From NCBI GenBank assembly GCA_035772405.1, contig JAYKKM010000428.1, forward strand, positions 7,393,501 to 7,457,500: a stretch of DNA of 64,000 nt. The letters are read 5' to 3'. Of the stretch, positions 1-8,197 are shown one piece after another. Origin of the DNA: Chrysogorgia sp. JL179-B06 (lineage: Eukaryota > Cnidaria > Anthozoa > Scleralcyonacea > Chrysogorgiidae). The position numbers and the translations under genes were made by a program. Every line of letters starts with the position of its first letter. Positions within the stretch are counted from its first letter, which is position 1. The notes below the pieces were generated by a model. The model ran no database searches. It was not told the DNA's origin and saw nothing but the letters and a program-made list of their open reading frames with translations.

Positions 1-6
1 CACCAT

Positions 7-141
7 TCAATTGGAGATACAACCCAGGACCATCATTCGTTGGTGGTGCTGAGCAATATCGCGCAGTGTGCAGACGTCATCATCCTTCCACACAAAATTA
101 GGGGTGTTTTCAATACATCCCACTTTTTTAAATTTAGACAT
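7..141 (-). CDS. possible 44-aa ORF, unknown
   Basis: A short ATG-started frame on the minus strand downstream of the BRO gene, in the same orientation. It has three cysteines and an acidic patch (KDDDVC) and no recognised domain. It could be chance; the rest of 142-338 shows no further ORF or repeat that I can name. Confidence 0.15.
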   Translation of the reverse strand: MSKFKKVGCIENTPNFVWKDDDVCTLRDIAQHHQRMMVLGCISN

Positions 142-338
142 TGGTCACATGAAGCGTCCAATGTCATAGAAACATTTTTTCACACAGTGGTCAGAAGGTT
201 TGTGAAATAAATAGAGAAAGTTTTGCAGATATTTTTTTACCAAGTTAAAAACGTCTTTAGAGAATGCTAGAGCAGTTGTCACTTCAGACGTCGTCTCAAC
301 AACTAGAGCGAGTGCTAATTCGACTTATTACTCACTGT

Positions 339-1106
339 CTAAAAAGTCTCTTTACAATAGCGTCTCTCATGGTTACTCAACGCTGATTTATTTTTAAATT
401 TACGAAGGCAGTGAGAGCACTGAAACCCAACGTCAAAGAGATATTTTATTATCGTAGTAATAGCGTCGTCGTACGAGTCGCACAAGAGTGTTAGATAACC
501 AGCGGATTTGTATCTGAGCAACAGAGACTCCTGCTCTTTGGATGTCTTGCCTGTGCCACCTGGATTCTTGAACTCAATCACGAGTCCGCTGTGCTGTCGG
601 TTTGCATTGGCAATAATCAAGTCAGGCGTTCCACGTTGGTAACCTTTTTTCCACGAATTTATTCTTTTACTCGAAGTGTCTTGATTTTCACCACAAGCAG
701 CTATCAAAATAGCTTCTGGATAATATTTCCTAAGAAAACCAACAACTTTCGTATGAAGGTCGAACTCGGTGATCATTTTAAATTGATTGTGTTTGAGACC
801 AACGTCAGCTAAACTTTTTCTAACGCTTGGTAAGACCTCTGAGTGCACCCACCTTCCGAAGTGTTTCGCACGCTCCAATTTACTTGAGAACGTTAGTGAG
901 TAGACCCCAAGTTCGTTGATAAACGAGGCCTGCTCTATCTTCATTTTACAATCAGGTTCGACGTGGTCATTGACTGCATCTTTTGGTCGAGCGTAACCTA
1001 GAGCGCTCGCGACTTCTCCTGCTTTGAACCATATTTCACCGTTGTCCATGACTGTCGTGATTTGGTGACCATCGAAATCGAATAATCGAGGTATTGCGGA
1101 GGTCAT
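339..1106 (-). CDS. BRO-N / PD-(D/E)XK nuclease / zinc-finger fusion protein
   Basis: A 255-aa protein with three parts. Residues about 5-105 match the BRO-N DNA-binding domain of large DNA viruses and phages (GEIWFKAGEVASALGY, later HFGRWVHSEVLPSVRK). Residues about 125-215 look like a VRR-NUC or similar PD-(D/E)XK nuclease: GTPDL near 160, then EFK near 179, then a Gln-containing helix. Residues about 229-251 form a zinc finger with C-x2-C-x12-H-x4-C. The frame is open six codons further from a GTG at 1124; the first ATG at 1106 is preferred. A paralogue with the same architecture is at 48266-49084. Role unknown; DNA binding and cleavage are inferred from the domains. Confidence 0.8.
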   Translation of the reverse strand: MTSAIPRLFDFDGHQITTVMDNGEIWFKAGEVASALGYARPKDAVNDHVEPDCKMKIEQASFINELGVYSLTFSSKLERAKHFGRWVHSEVLPSVRKSLADVGLKHNQFKMITEFDLHTKVVGFLRKYYPEAILIAACGENQDTSSKRINSWKKGYQRGTPDLIIANANRQHSGLVIEFKNPGGTGKTSKEQESLLLRYKSAGYLTLLCDSYDDAITTIIKYLFDVGFQCSHCLRKFKNKSALSNHERRYCKETF

Positions 1107-1133
1107 CACTATATAGTCCCCCACGAAAAAAAA

Positions 1134-1274
1134 CTACTCGACATAGGTACCACGCCTTTTATAGATCTGGTTTGTTGTGTACCAATGCAGCAAATACGTT
1201 TTATTAGTCTTCAGTTTTCTACGTCGTCTGAAAAAGTTTCTAATGTTACGAGCCAGTTTTCTAAGCCAACCCAT
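1134..1274 (-). CDS. 46-aa highly basic small protein
   Basis: An ATG-to-TAG frame filling the gap between the BRO gene and the 69-aa ORF, on their strand. The N-terminal half is strongly basic and amphipathic (WLRKLARNIRNFFRRRRK, residues 3-20), the kind of peptide that condenses DNA or perturbs membranes. Small basic core peptides are common in adenovirus-like and adintovirus genomes, but I see no sequence match, so the function is a guess. Its fit between neighbours supports it being real. Confidence 0.4.
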   Translation of the reverse strand: MGWLRKLARNIRNFFRRRRKLKTNKTYLLHWYTTNQIYKRRGTYVE

Positions 1275-1282
1275 TACATAAC

Positions 1283-1492
1283 TTAGGTCACGTCTCCCAC
1301 CACCCCCACAGTGTCTAACTCTGCAGGTAACATAATAGGTTTGCCGTAAGTCTTTTTAGACCTCATACCAATCTCAGCGTGGAGCTCGAGAGTAACGTCA
1401 CCGCGACCAAATGATCCACCAGCTTTGAACATGTGATCAGTCGTCTTATTTATTTTATATATTTCGTGAGTTCTCGAAATACATGCTCCCAT
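1283..1492 (-). CDS. 69-aa protein with an N-myristoylation-like start
   Basis: The ATG at 1492 follows the fibre-like gene's TAA directly, so the two may be translated from one message. The N-terminus MGACIS fits the myristoylation pattern M-G-x-x-x-S/T with a nearby Cys that could be palmitoylated, suggesting membrane attachment. No domain was recognised in the remainder. Element 2 carries a different gene at the equivalent place, next to its fibre remnant. Confidence 0.45.
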   Translation of the reverse strand: MGACISRTHEIYKINKTTDHMFKAGGSFGRGDVTLELHAEIGMRSKKTYGKPIMLPAELDTVGVVGDVT

Positions 1493-2443
1493 TTACTTTA
1501 CACCATATTCCTTCATCATTTCTCCACCCATGATTATGATGTCTCGGTTCGTCATGTAGCCACTCACAATTTTCACACCGTAGAATTCTATCAACGATGG
1601 GTACGCATAAGGTGCGAGTGGTATTCTTGGTCGATGTATTCCAAAAATCGTTCCATAGGGTGTGCCTATCTTTTTCATATTCGCTACGAAGTCTGAATCG
1701 GTTGACTTAACGTTGTTGACTCTGACGTGTGAATTGTTCATTTGCCAGTGTATCGATATCATATGCATTTTACTTATGTCAATAATACTCGGAATAGTGC
1801 ATACGCTCTCCATCGCTGGGATGCTACCACCATACGCGAGTCCATTAGTCATACCAGTCTTGTACCCTATGAACTTATCCCACTGACCGTCGTCGTTTGA
1901 TATAATTGTCTCCCAATTTGATCCAGCGGTGCGAGCAGGTAACCTCACCACAACAAAAATGGAAAGATCACACCATTGCATACTGGGGCAATTAAAATGG
2001 AGACCTGACTCAAGTGGGATTGGTGTTAACACAGGTGATAGAAAACTTTGACTCACACTGTTAATGCCGACAATAGGGCCATAAGCTAGGTTGTTTTGCA
2101 CTAATTTACTTGTTCCACCAATGGTTTTCACTTTGTTTGAACCATTGGTGTGAAATTCCACGTTTTTCAAGGCGTGTGTGCTAACGTTGAAGTCGAGCAC
2201 AACATTGTAGGACTGACTCTTGAGGTAGCCTGACAGCAATTGCTCTAGAGTTCTTTTATTGGTAGCATCTGAGTCATCGACTGGGTCTGCTACGTTTTTT
2301 ATTGCTGAGCCTTGCATGTCTATTATTCCAAACATCCTTCCACCAGTCGCGCTTAATTTGGGATCTTCGTCTAGATGCCTTTTCGTTCTCTTTAGTATTT
2401 TATCGTGAGGGTCGTCAGACTCATACCCATAGTTTAGACTCAT
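1493..2443 (-). CDS. fibre/spike-like protein with a possible lectin-fold C-terminus
   Basis: A 316-aa protein. Residues about 35-70 contain MFGIIDMQGSAIKNVADPVD followed by DSDATNKRTLEQLL, the signature of phage tail-fibre and collar proteins at the start of a fibrous shaft. The C-terminal about 200 residues are Gly/Ser/Trp-rich and beta-like, including an SIHWQ segment that resembles concanavalin-A/LamG-type folds; this fold call is inference. The last residues MMKEYGVK recur as a remnant in element 2 at about 49963-49992. It probably forms a vertex appendage that binds the host; the adjacent 490-aa membrane-anchored protein may be a partner. Start is the ATG at 2443. Confidence 0.6.
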   Translation of the reverse strand: MSLNYGYESDDPHDKILKRTKRHLDEDPKLSATGGRMFGIIDMQGSAIKNVADPVDDSDATNKRTLEQLLSGYLKSQSYNVVLDFNVSTHALKNVEFHTNGSNKVKTIGGTSKLVQNNLAYGPIVGINSVSQSFLSPVLTPIPLESGLHFNCPSMQWCDLSIFVVVRLPARTAGSNWETIISNDDGQWDKFIGYKTGMTNGLAYGGSIPAMESVCTIPSIIDISKMHMISIHWQMNNSHVRVNNVKSTDSDFVANMKKIGTPYGTIFGIHRPRIPLAPYAYPSLIEFYGVKIVSGYMTNRDIIIMGGEMMKEYGVK

Positions 2444-2445
2444 TA

Positions 2446-3918
2446 CTACTTCAAGGTGTATTTGGTTAGTAGATAGCCAGAGACTGCTGAGAACCCTAAG
2501 ATTATCGCTAGCGTTGTCGTGTCTGACTCGCTTGTGGTGGTGGCCACTGTTTTTTTCACAGGAAGTGGTGCCACATTTTCTTGGTAAACTTTTTTAGCCA
2601 CCACGTTTTCTTGGTGAACTTTTTTAGCCGCGAGACTCGCTGGCGTTACTAAGTTAGTCACCACATTTTCTTGGTGGACTTTTTTAGCCACAGTTGTTGG
2701 TGTTGTTGCATTCAAACGAGTGTTCACTCCAAATCTCATGGACTCTGTGGCAATCTTTAATAAGTTGTTGTACCCAGCGATTTTATTCTTGAGTATCACC
2801 ACGTTACTTGGCATTAACCATGTACTTGGCGACACTGCGAGATTTTGGACAACGTTGGTGTCTCTAATCGATTTATTCATGTTGAGAATCCATGTCGATA
2901 CGTCGTAGTTGATAACACTGTCAGCGAACAACTTGCGGAATTCTTGTTGGGTTTCTAGACTTCCTGCAGAGCCACCAACGACTGATACACGTGTTCTCGC
3001 TTGCGCACCAAGTGTGGAGTACACAAAGGACTCTATGCTCTGATTTAGATATTGCAACCCAATGTTGGTAAAACCATCTGACAATCGCGCGACGTATCGT
3101 TTGTAATCATTCTGAACGTCGTTGAGTGTGAAGACTCTGGATTCGCCTAAAGTGCCATCGCTCAGGACTTTATTCTGGTAGTAATGTTTTCTAGGGATTT
3201 TGGAAATCTTACCATACAATTCGGAAGCGTTAAATTCTCTACTTATTGATTTCATGGTCTCACCACCTTCCATTCTTCTGAGAAGTCTTCTAATGGTGAA
3301 GTACAAATGAAACCTCATCACACTTGTGACCACAGGGTGAACTTCTTGTGACACTAATAAATGTTGCAGTGACACCCCACAACAGAAACTTGCACAATAC
3401 GTCGCAAACACAATGCGGTAGTAAGACTCGCTGTCATCCCACTCTGATTTTGTCTTTGATGTGGTGACTCGCAAGACTGGTAGCTTTGACATGAAGTAGC
3501 TACTCTGGTTAACAAAAACTTTGAAGTTGTTCACTGGATAATTTAACACGTTTTCCGTTGGGTAACCATCCCAAAGCCCCCAGTGGTTCTTGCGACCTTT
3601 TGGCAATGGTTGGATAGCCCCACCACCTTGCCATATTATTGGGAACTTACTATTGTGTAGCCACTTCTGCATGTTTTTATCATTTTTGAAGGTTGTGCTG
3701 GTTATGTCCGTGCTGAGGATGTCGTTGTTTCTGAAATATATGTCGACACTCGTGATTTTACCATCTTGCGAAATATTTGGATAGAACTCGAATTTGCTTA
3801 AAGTAGCGTGGGGGTACTTTTTGATGAGGTCTGCCTTTGCGTTGTGTGTAGCCTTCGATATGTTAGCCATCGCACGTTTGTAGTACTTTCCATAGTACTC
3901 ACGAAGGGCTTTCTGCAT
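2446..3918 (-). CDS. 490-aa protein with C-terminal membrane anchor, unknown
   Basis: No domain was recognised. The N-terminal about 400 residues look globular, with a Cys-rich stretch (FATYCASFCCGVSL). A low-complexity linker at about 420-465 carries three imperfect copies of KKVHQENV. The C-terminus (TLAIILGFSAVSGYLLTKYTLK) is one hydrophobic segment, so it is a tail-anchored or type-I-like membrane protein. It stops 2 bp before the fibre-like gene begins and starts 12 bp from the divergent penton-like gene. A virion membrane or vertex structural role is plausible but unproven. HWGLWDGYP was considered as a protease motif and not accepted. Confidence 0.6.
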   Translation of the reverse strand: MQKALREYYGKYYKRAMANISKATHNAKADLIKKYPHATLSKFEFYPNISQDGKITSVDIYFRNNDILSTDITSTTFKNDKNMQKWLHNSKFPIIWQGGGAIQPLPKGRKNHWGLWDGYPTENVLNYPVNNFKVFVNQSSYFMSKLPVLRVTTSKTKSEWDDSESYYRIVFATYCASFCCGVSLQHLLVSQEVHPVVTSVMRFHLYFTIRRLLRRMEGGETMKSISREFNASELYGKISKIPRKHYYQNKVLSDGTLGESRVFTLNDVQNDYKRYVARLSDGFTNIGLQYLNQSIESFVYSTLGAQARTRVSVVGGSAGSLETQQEFRKLFADSVINYDVSTWILNMNKSIRDTNVVQNLAVSPSTWLMPSNVVILKNKIAGYNNLLKIATESMRFGVNTRLNATTPTTVAKKVHQENVVTNLVTPASLAAKKVHQENVVAKKVYQENVAPLPVKKTVATTTSESDTTTLAIILGFSAVSGYLLTKYTLK

Positions 3919-3930
3919 ATAATATACTGT

Positions 3931-4641
3931 ATGTTATACATGACGCGAAAGTTGACAGTACTCATTGAAGGTGCGGAAAAAGTTGTGTCCTTTGACAACG
4001 CGATGATGGTCATACACGATAACCCGTACATTGTGGTCAAGACAGCCACTGTGTTTTGGGACTATCATAACACAACAAACGACGACAGCATTCAGGTCTT
4101 CACGCTGGATAACTCTAGGGTTGGCTCTTTTAAAAAGATTAAAGTGGGTGAAGGGTACTTTAGCTTCGACGCATTGGTCAAAGTCTTGAAACACGAGTCT
4201 AGCGAGCTTAAGGTGGATCTTGAGATAGAGAAACTAGTGCCCACAGGCAAATGTAGGGTCAAGGTTAGTAGTTCAGCTGTGTTAGACACCCTTGGGCCTC
4301 TACTTGGTTTCGCGAAGGGTGAGGTGATTCAGAATGACTCACAGTGGCACACTAGCCCGAACGAGGTCGACATGTATAGAGGTCTGAAGTACATAGAAGT
4401 TTCGTGTGACATTGTTGAGACGGATAGTAACGTGGGTATTGATGGGAAGCGTAGCGATGTGATCACAACGTTGCCAATACCTACCGAACAGTCATTGAAA
4501 GGGTCAGTGCAACGCCATGTAGACATTGAGTCAAAGGTGGGCATTAAAAAAGGTGTTTACTCAAGTATGACGTTTCGCGTCAAACCAAATAACGACGATC
4601 TCAAAATTGGCGCGGTGTTATTGGAACTGTATATTGTGTGA
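3931..4641 (+). CDS. minor capsid / penton-like single jelly-roll protein
   Basis: A beta-rich protein of 236 aa. It shows features typical of Polinton penton proteins: LGPLLGFAKGEVI in the first half, then KYIEVSCDIV, SLKGSVQRHVDIESK and a C-terminal GAVLLELYIV strand. The open frame extends upstream to a GTG at 3808, but that part overlaps the divergent gene; ATG at 3931 or 3940 is more likely. It heads the plus-strand morphogenesis block and stops 5 bp before the integrase ATG. It would occupy the capsid vertices together with the major capsid protein at 8198-9436. Confidence 0.72.
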   Translation: MLYMTRKLTVLIEGAEKVVSFDNAMMVIHDNPYIVVKTATVFWDYHNTTNDDSIQVFTLDNSRVGSFKKIKVGEGYFSFDALVKVLKHESSELKVDLEIEKLVPTGKCRVKVSSSAVLDTLGPLLGFAKGEVIQNDSQWHTSPNEVDMYRGLKYIEVSCDIVETDSNVGIDGKRSDVITTLPIPTEQSLKGSVQRHVDIESKVGIKKGVYSSMTFRVKPNNDDLKIGAVLLELYIV

Positions 4642-4646
4642 ATTAT

Positions 4647-5750
4647 ATGGAACTCGGTGTGGAAACAGAACAAGGGTTGAGAGACATCTATTATAATCCT
4701 AAGACAGGGTACAGTGGCGCAGAGAGGTTGTATCAAAGTGCGTTGGGAGACGGATTGAAAGTAACTAGAAAAACAGTGAAAGAATGGTTGACAGCGCAGG
4801 ACACTTACACTAGGTACAAACCCATTGTGAGAAGACATAAGTTCCGTGCTACCTTTGTTGGGTTTCTTGGTGAAGAGCTCCAAATGGACTTAGTGGACAT
4901 GAGTAAGTACTCAAAACAGAATGGAGGGTATTATTGGATATTGACAGGCATTGAAATATTGAGTAGATACGCTTTTGGTATTGCAGTTTATAGAAAAGAC
5001 ACTAAGAACATGACTAAGGCTGTTGGAGAGCTATTGAGTGACTTTAAAGATCGGTTTGGAACCACACCTAAGTTAGCGCAATTTGATGATGGACTTGAGT
5101 TCTACAACGTTGGTGTGAAAAGTTTGCTGAAAAAACATGGCGTTGAATATTTCAGCACTAAGAGCGATAAAAAGGCTGCTGTTGTTGAGCGTTTTAATAG
5201 AAGTCTGAAGAGCGTTATGTGGAAGTATTTTTATACCCGTGGAACGTATAAATGGATTGACGTTCTTGACCAGTTTGTGAGCAATTATAATAGCAATGTG
5301 AATCGCAGCATTATGATGAAGCCAAAGGATGTCAATAAGTCGAATGAGGGTGAAGTGTGGACCACTTTGTTTGGTCACCAATTTGCAGACAATCCATTGC
5401 CAAAGTTTAGAGTTGGTCAATCGGTGAGAATTAGTAAATACAAGAGTGTGTTCACAAAGGGCTATGAAGCCAACTTCACTGAGGAGCTGTTTAAAGTGGT
5501 AAAGGTTATTCGTGGTGATCCGAATGTGTATGAAATTGAGGACATAAGTGGTGAACAGATTATTGGTAAATTTTATGAACAGGAATTATCGCTAGTCAAT
5601 AAGAAACCTGGTGATGATGTGTACAGAGTTGAAAAGGTGTTGAAAAGAAAGAAAGTCAGAGGGAAGAAGATGGCGCTGGTTAAATGGTTGGGTTATGAGA
5701 GCAAACATAATTCGTGGATACCAGAAAGCGACATTCAAAACGTGAGCTAG
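4647..5750 (+). CDS. INT: retroviral-type integrase with chromodomain
   Basis: A 367-aa protein from the first ATG. The rve catalytic core shows the acidic triad: Asp81 (LQMDLVDM), Asp147/148 (AQFDDGLEF) and Glu181 (AAVVERFNR). An SH3-like region follows (FRVGQSVRISKYK), then a C-terminal chromodomain at about 320-367 (YRVEKVLKRKK, VKWLGYESKHNSWIPESDI). This is the standard Polinton integrase architecture; it inserts the linear element and generates 6-bp duplications like the one seen for element 2. No break was found. A copy of its last about 50 bp is duplicated at 6708-6757. Confidence 0.93.
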   Translation: MELGVETEQGLRDIYYNPKTGYSGAERLYQSALGDGLKVTRKTVKEWLTAQDTYTRYKPIVRRHKFRATFVGFLGEELQMDLVDMSKYSKQNGGYYWILTGIEILSRYAFGIAVYRKDTKNMTKAVGELLSDFKDRFGTTPKLAQFDDGLEFYNVGVKSLLKKHGVEYFSTKSDKKAAVVERFNRSLKSVMWKYFYTRGTYKWIDVLDQFVSNYNSNVNRSIMMKPKDVNKSNEGEVWTTLFGHQFADNPLPKFRVGQSVRISKYKSVFTKGYEANFTEELFKVVKVIRGDPNVYEIEDISGEQIIGKFYEQELSLVNKKPGDDVYRVEKVLKRKKVRGKKMALVKWLGYESKHNSWIPESDIQNVS

Positions 5751-5756
5751 TGTAAT

Positions 5757-6707
5757 ATGGCTGAAGGTGGCTTCGACGACCTTGAGATGGAAAGATCTGA
5801 CGAATACAAAGATGTCACTGACGATGAACTAAAGTATAGTCTCGAAAAAACCACTCAAGATCGCAGACTAGCTCGGGACGACCCAAACGTCACAGTCGAT
5901 GAGAAAATTAGACTAATTAGAGTGGAGAGTGGACTGAGGCGCGAACGTGATGTAAGATTTCGTCAACGCATGAAGAAGGATTTTAACGATATCACAACGC
6001 GGGTTAATGACATTGTAAGAGATCGTGAAGACGTTGTGGGGAGTGCGCCGTTGTTAGACACCACACACGCAGAGTACGTCGACATACCTGGACTAACACC
6101 AATCGAGAACCGCGAGCTGAATAGCATGCTCAATCCAGGTGAGAAGGCGATGTCTGAGTCGAGAGTAGGCGACACTGGCACATTGCAAATACGAGCAGAC
6201 CATTTTCAAGACTTGATAAACGAAGCGAGCAAAAGAATAGCGGAGCTTGACAGAGAGGACCCCACGATCGCAGAGAGTGAAGAGTTCATCGATCTATATG
6301 AGAGAATGGTTGGACTTAGACGGGCTAGAGACATGGTTATTGAACAGCGAGAAATGGAGGAAGTTAGAGAGCAGCAGGAAGTCGACATTGACAGGTTGCA
6401 GAAGTTCAAGAGATGGGTTAGAGAAAATATGGTTGGGTCTAGCGCTTTAGCGATTGCAATAGCTGCAATTATAACAACTATTATTATCGCTGGGAGGTCT
6501 AATGTTATGAGAGGCGCTATGGTCACGAGGTCGTTTGCACAGGCTGTTAAAAATGCGATAACGAAGATGGGTCCATGGGCTGTTGGATTGGCGAACTTAG
6601 TTTATGACGCGCTGGTGGTAGGTGCGAAGGGTCTTGCCTGGTTAGCTCAAAATCTGTGGGTGTTTGCGGTGACATTCGCGTGGCTTGCGTACAATTATTT
6701 AAACTAA
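5757..6707 (+). CDS. coiled-coil membrane protein A (tandem paralogue)
   Basis: A 316-aa protein. About 220 residues of charged, coiled-coil sequence rich in Glu, Arg and Asp are followed by a hydrophobic block: an Ala/Ile-rich transmembrane helix near 235-250 (LAIAIAAIITTIII) and a second hydrophobic region at about 270-315 (MGPWAVGLANLVYDALVVGA). It is 6 bp downstream of the integrase. The protein at 6766-8145 is a paralogue sharing the N-terminal MAEGG, the middle TTHxExV segment and most of the hydrophobic tail. It could be a virion membrane-lytic or core protein, by analogy with adenovirus-like internal proteins; that is inference only. Confidence 0.65.
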   Translation: MAEGGFDDLEMERSDEYKDVTDDELKYSLEKTTQDRRLARDDPNVTVDEKIRLIRVESGLRRERDVRFRQRMKKDFNDITTRVNDIVRDREDVVGSAPLLDTTHAEYVDIPGLTPIENRELNSMLNPGEKAMSESRVGDTGTLQIRADHFQDLINEASKRIAELDREDPTIAESEEFIDLYERMVGLRRARDMVIEQREMEEVREQQEVDIDRLQKFKRWVRENMVGSSALAIAIAAIITTIIIAGRSNVMRGAMVTRSFAQAVKNAITKMGPWAVGLANLVYDALVVGAKGLAWLAQNLWVFAVTFAWLAYNYLN

Positions 6708-6757
6708 AAGCAAACGTAACTTATGGACGCCGGAAAGTGACGTTCAAAATGTGAGCT
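6708..6757 (+). repeat. duplicated tail of the integrase gene
   Basis: This gap repeats, with substitutions, the last about 50 bp of the integrase gene and its short leader (5700-5756). It includes the region encoding the end of the chromodomain and the TGTAATATGG around the start codon. It marks the breakpoint of the tandem duplication that made the second coiled-coil gene. Confidence 0.8.
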
Positions 6758-6765
6758 AATGTAAT

Positions 6766-8145
6766 ATGGCTGAAGGTGGGGGAGATTACGACGAGATTGA
6801 GATGGAGGACTTCGATAAGTACAAAGACATGAGTGATGAGCAACTAGAAGGAGAGCTCACCAAGACTAATGAGTGGCTCAGCAAGACAACCCTCGAGCAC
6901 AACACGAGTGAGACGTCGAGAGACGTTCGTGTTAATTATGACAACTATCGCGACGACGCAAAAAAGATAGAAAGTGAGCTAGCTAGGAGGCGAGGTGGGA
7001 AAAAAGAGACGTCATTTATCGACACTGACGATGGTAGAACGGTGACAATAAGGGGGGGCACCAACACAGAAGTCCCAACGTTCGGTGTCGACGATTTACC
7101 ATCGAATCCTGAGAACCAAATTTTGATAAGCTTAGAAAAGTTCATTAGTAATGAAACTGGGGTGCGGTTCAAGCTTGACATTCGTGACTCCGACGTGTCA
7201 GCGCTGCGACTCAGAACATCAATAAGCAAGAATAACAATATGTTATTCAAACCTAAGCTCGTTAGTAACGAACTTGGTAAAGAGCAAATAGTTCTCAAAC
7301 GTGGGGAGGGTGGTGTTCTGCAGTACAACGAAGCTAAGGTTGCGCAACGTGCAGTTGACCAATTTAAAGACTTTTTGTATAGAATCGAAGTCAGCTCGAG
7401 AGACCGTGAGGAAACTGCGAGGAGTCAACCATTGTTGAACACCACACACACGGAACACGTCGGCAAACCCAGACTAACGTCAAACGAGAACCGTGATCTG
7501 AGTGGCGCGCTCAATCCAAGTGGGAATGTGTTGCTTGAATCAAGAATAGGTGACGCTGGTGCATTGCAAATACAAGCAGACCATCTTAAAGAGGCGAAAG
7601 AACACACAAGCGAAAGAATAGCAGAGCTTGAGGGGGGCAGAGAGAATAATGATCCAAATGAAAAAGTGGTTGGGCTTAGACAAACTAGAGGCAGACAGCG
7701 CGAGTTTGACGAGCTTGTTGGTTTGCGTGAAAGAGAGAGTGAACTTGAACAAGCCAGAGAAGAAGTCTTAGAACAGCGGCAAATAGAGGAGGTTAGAGCG
7801 CGACAAGAGATCGACATTGACAGGTTGCAGAAATTCAAGGAATGGGCTAAAGAAAATGTGGTTGGGTTGAGCGCTGTGGCAATTTCAATGGCTGGGATTA
7901 TAACAACTATTATTATCGCTGGGAGATCTGCTGTTATGAGAGGCGCTATGGCTACGAGGTCATTCGCACAGGCTGTTAAGAACGCGATAATGAAGATGGG
8001 TCCATGGGCTGTTGGGTTGGCTAATTTAGTTTACAATGCGTTGACGTTGGGTGCAAAGGGTCTCGCTTGGTTGGCTCAAAATCTGTGGGTACTCGCGGTG
8101 GTACTCGCGTGGTTTGCCTATGATTATTACAAGCTAAAACGGTAG
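6766..8145 (+). CDS. coiled-coil membrane protein B (tandem paralogue)
   Basis: A 459-aa paralogue of protein A. It has the same MAEGG start, a longer charged N-terminal region with a unique insert at about residues 80-210, the shared middle region, and the shared C-terminus (AGIITTIIIAGRS, then MGPWAVGLANLVYNAL). The insert has globular character (FRLxIRDSDVSALRL-like) and no recognised domain. Both copies are open, so the duplication is probably functional. It lies between the integrase and major capsid genes, in the morphogenesis block. Confidence 0.65.
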   Translation: MAEGGGDYDEIEMEDFDKYKDMSDEQLEGELTKTNEWLSKTTLEHNTSETSRDVRVNYDNYRDDAKKIESELARRRGGKKETSFIDTDDGRTVTIRGGTNTEVPTFGVDDLPSNPENQILISLEKFISNETGVRFKLDIRDSDVSALRLRTSISKNNNMLFKPKLVSNELGKEQIVLKRGEGGVLQYNEAKVAQRAVDQFKDFLYRIEVSSRDREETARSQPLLNTTHTEHVGKPRLTSNENRDLSGALNPSGNVLLESRIGDAGALQIQADHLKEAKEHTSERIAELEGGRENNDPNEKVVGLRQTRGRQREFDELVGLRERESELEQAREEVLEQRQIEEVRARQEIDIDRLQKFKEWAKENVVGLSAVAISMAGIITTIIIAGRSAVMRGAMATRSFAQAVKNAIMKMGPWAVGLANLVYNALTLGAKGLAWLAQNLWVLAVVLAWFAYDYYKLKR

Positions 8146-8197
8146 TCTCAGCTTCGAGGGTCTCAGCTTCGAAGATGATAAAACATATGTAAAGTAT

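Noticed and set aside
2446..3918. 490-aa protein as the missing maturation protease
   Set aside because: An HW pair is present but no convincing His-Asp/Glu-Cys arrangement of adenain.
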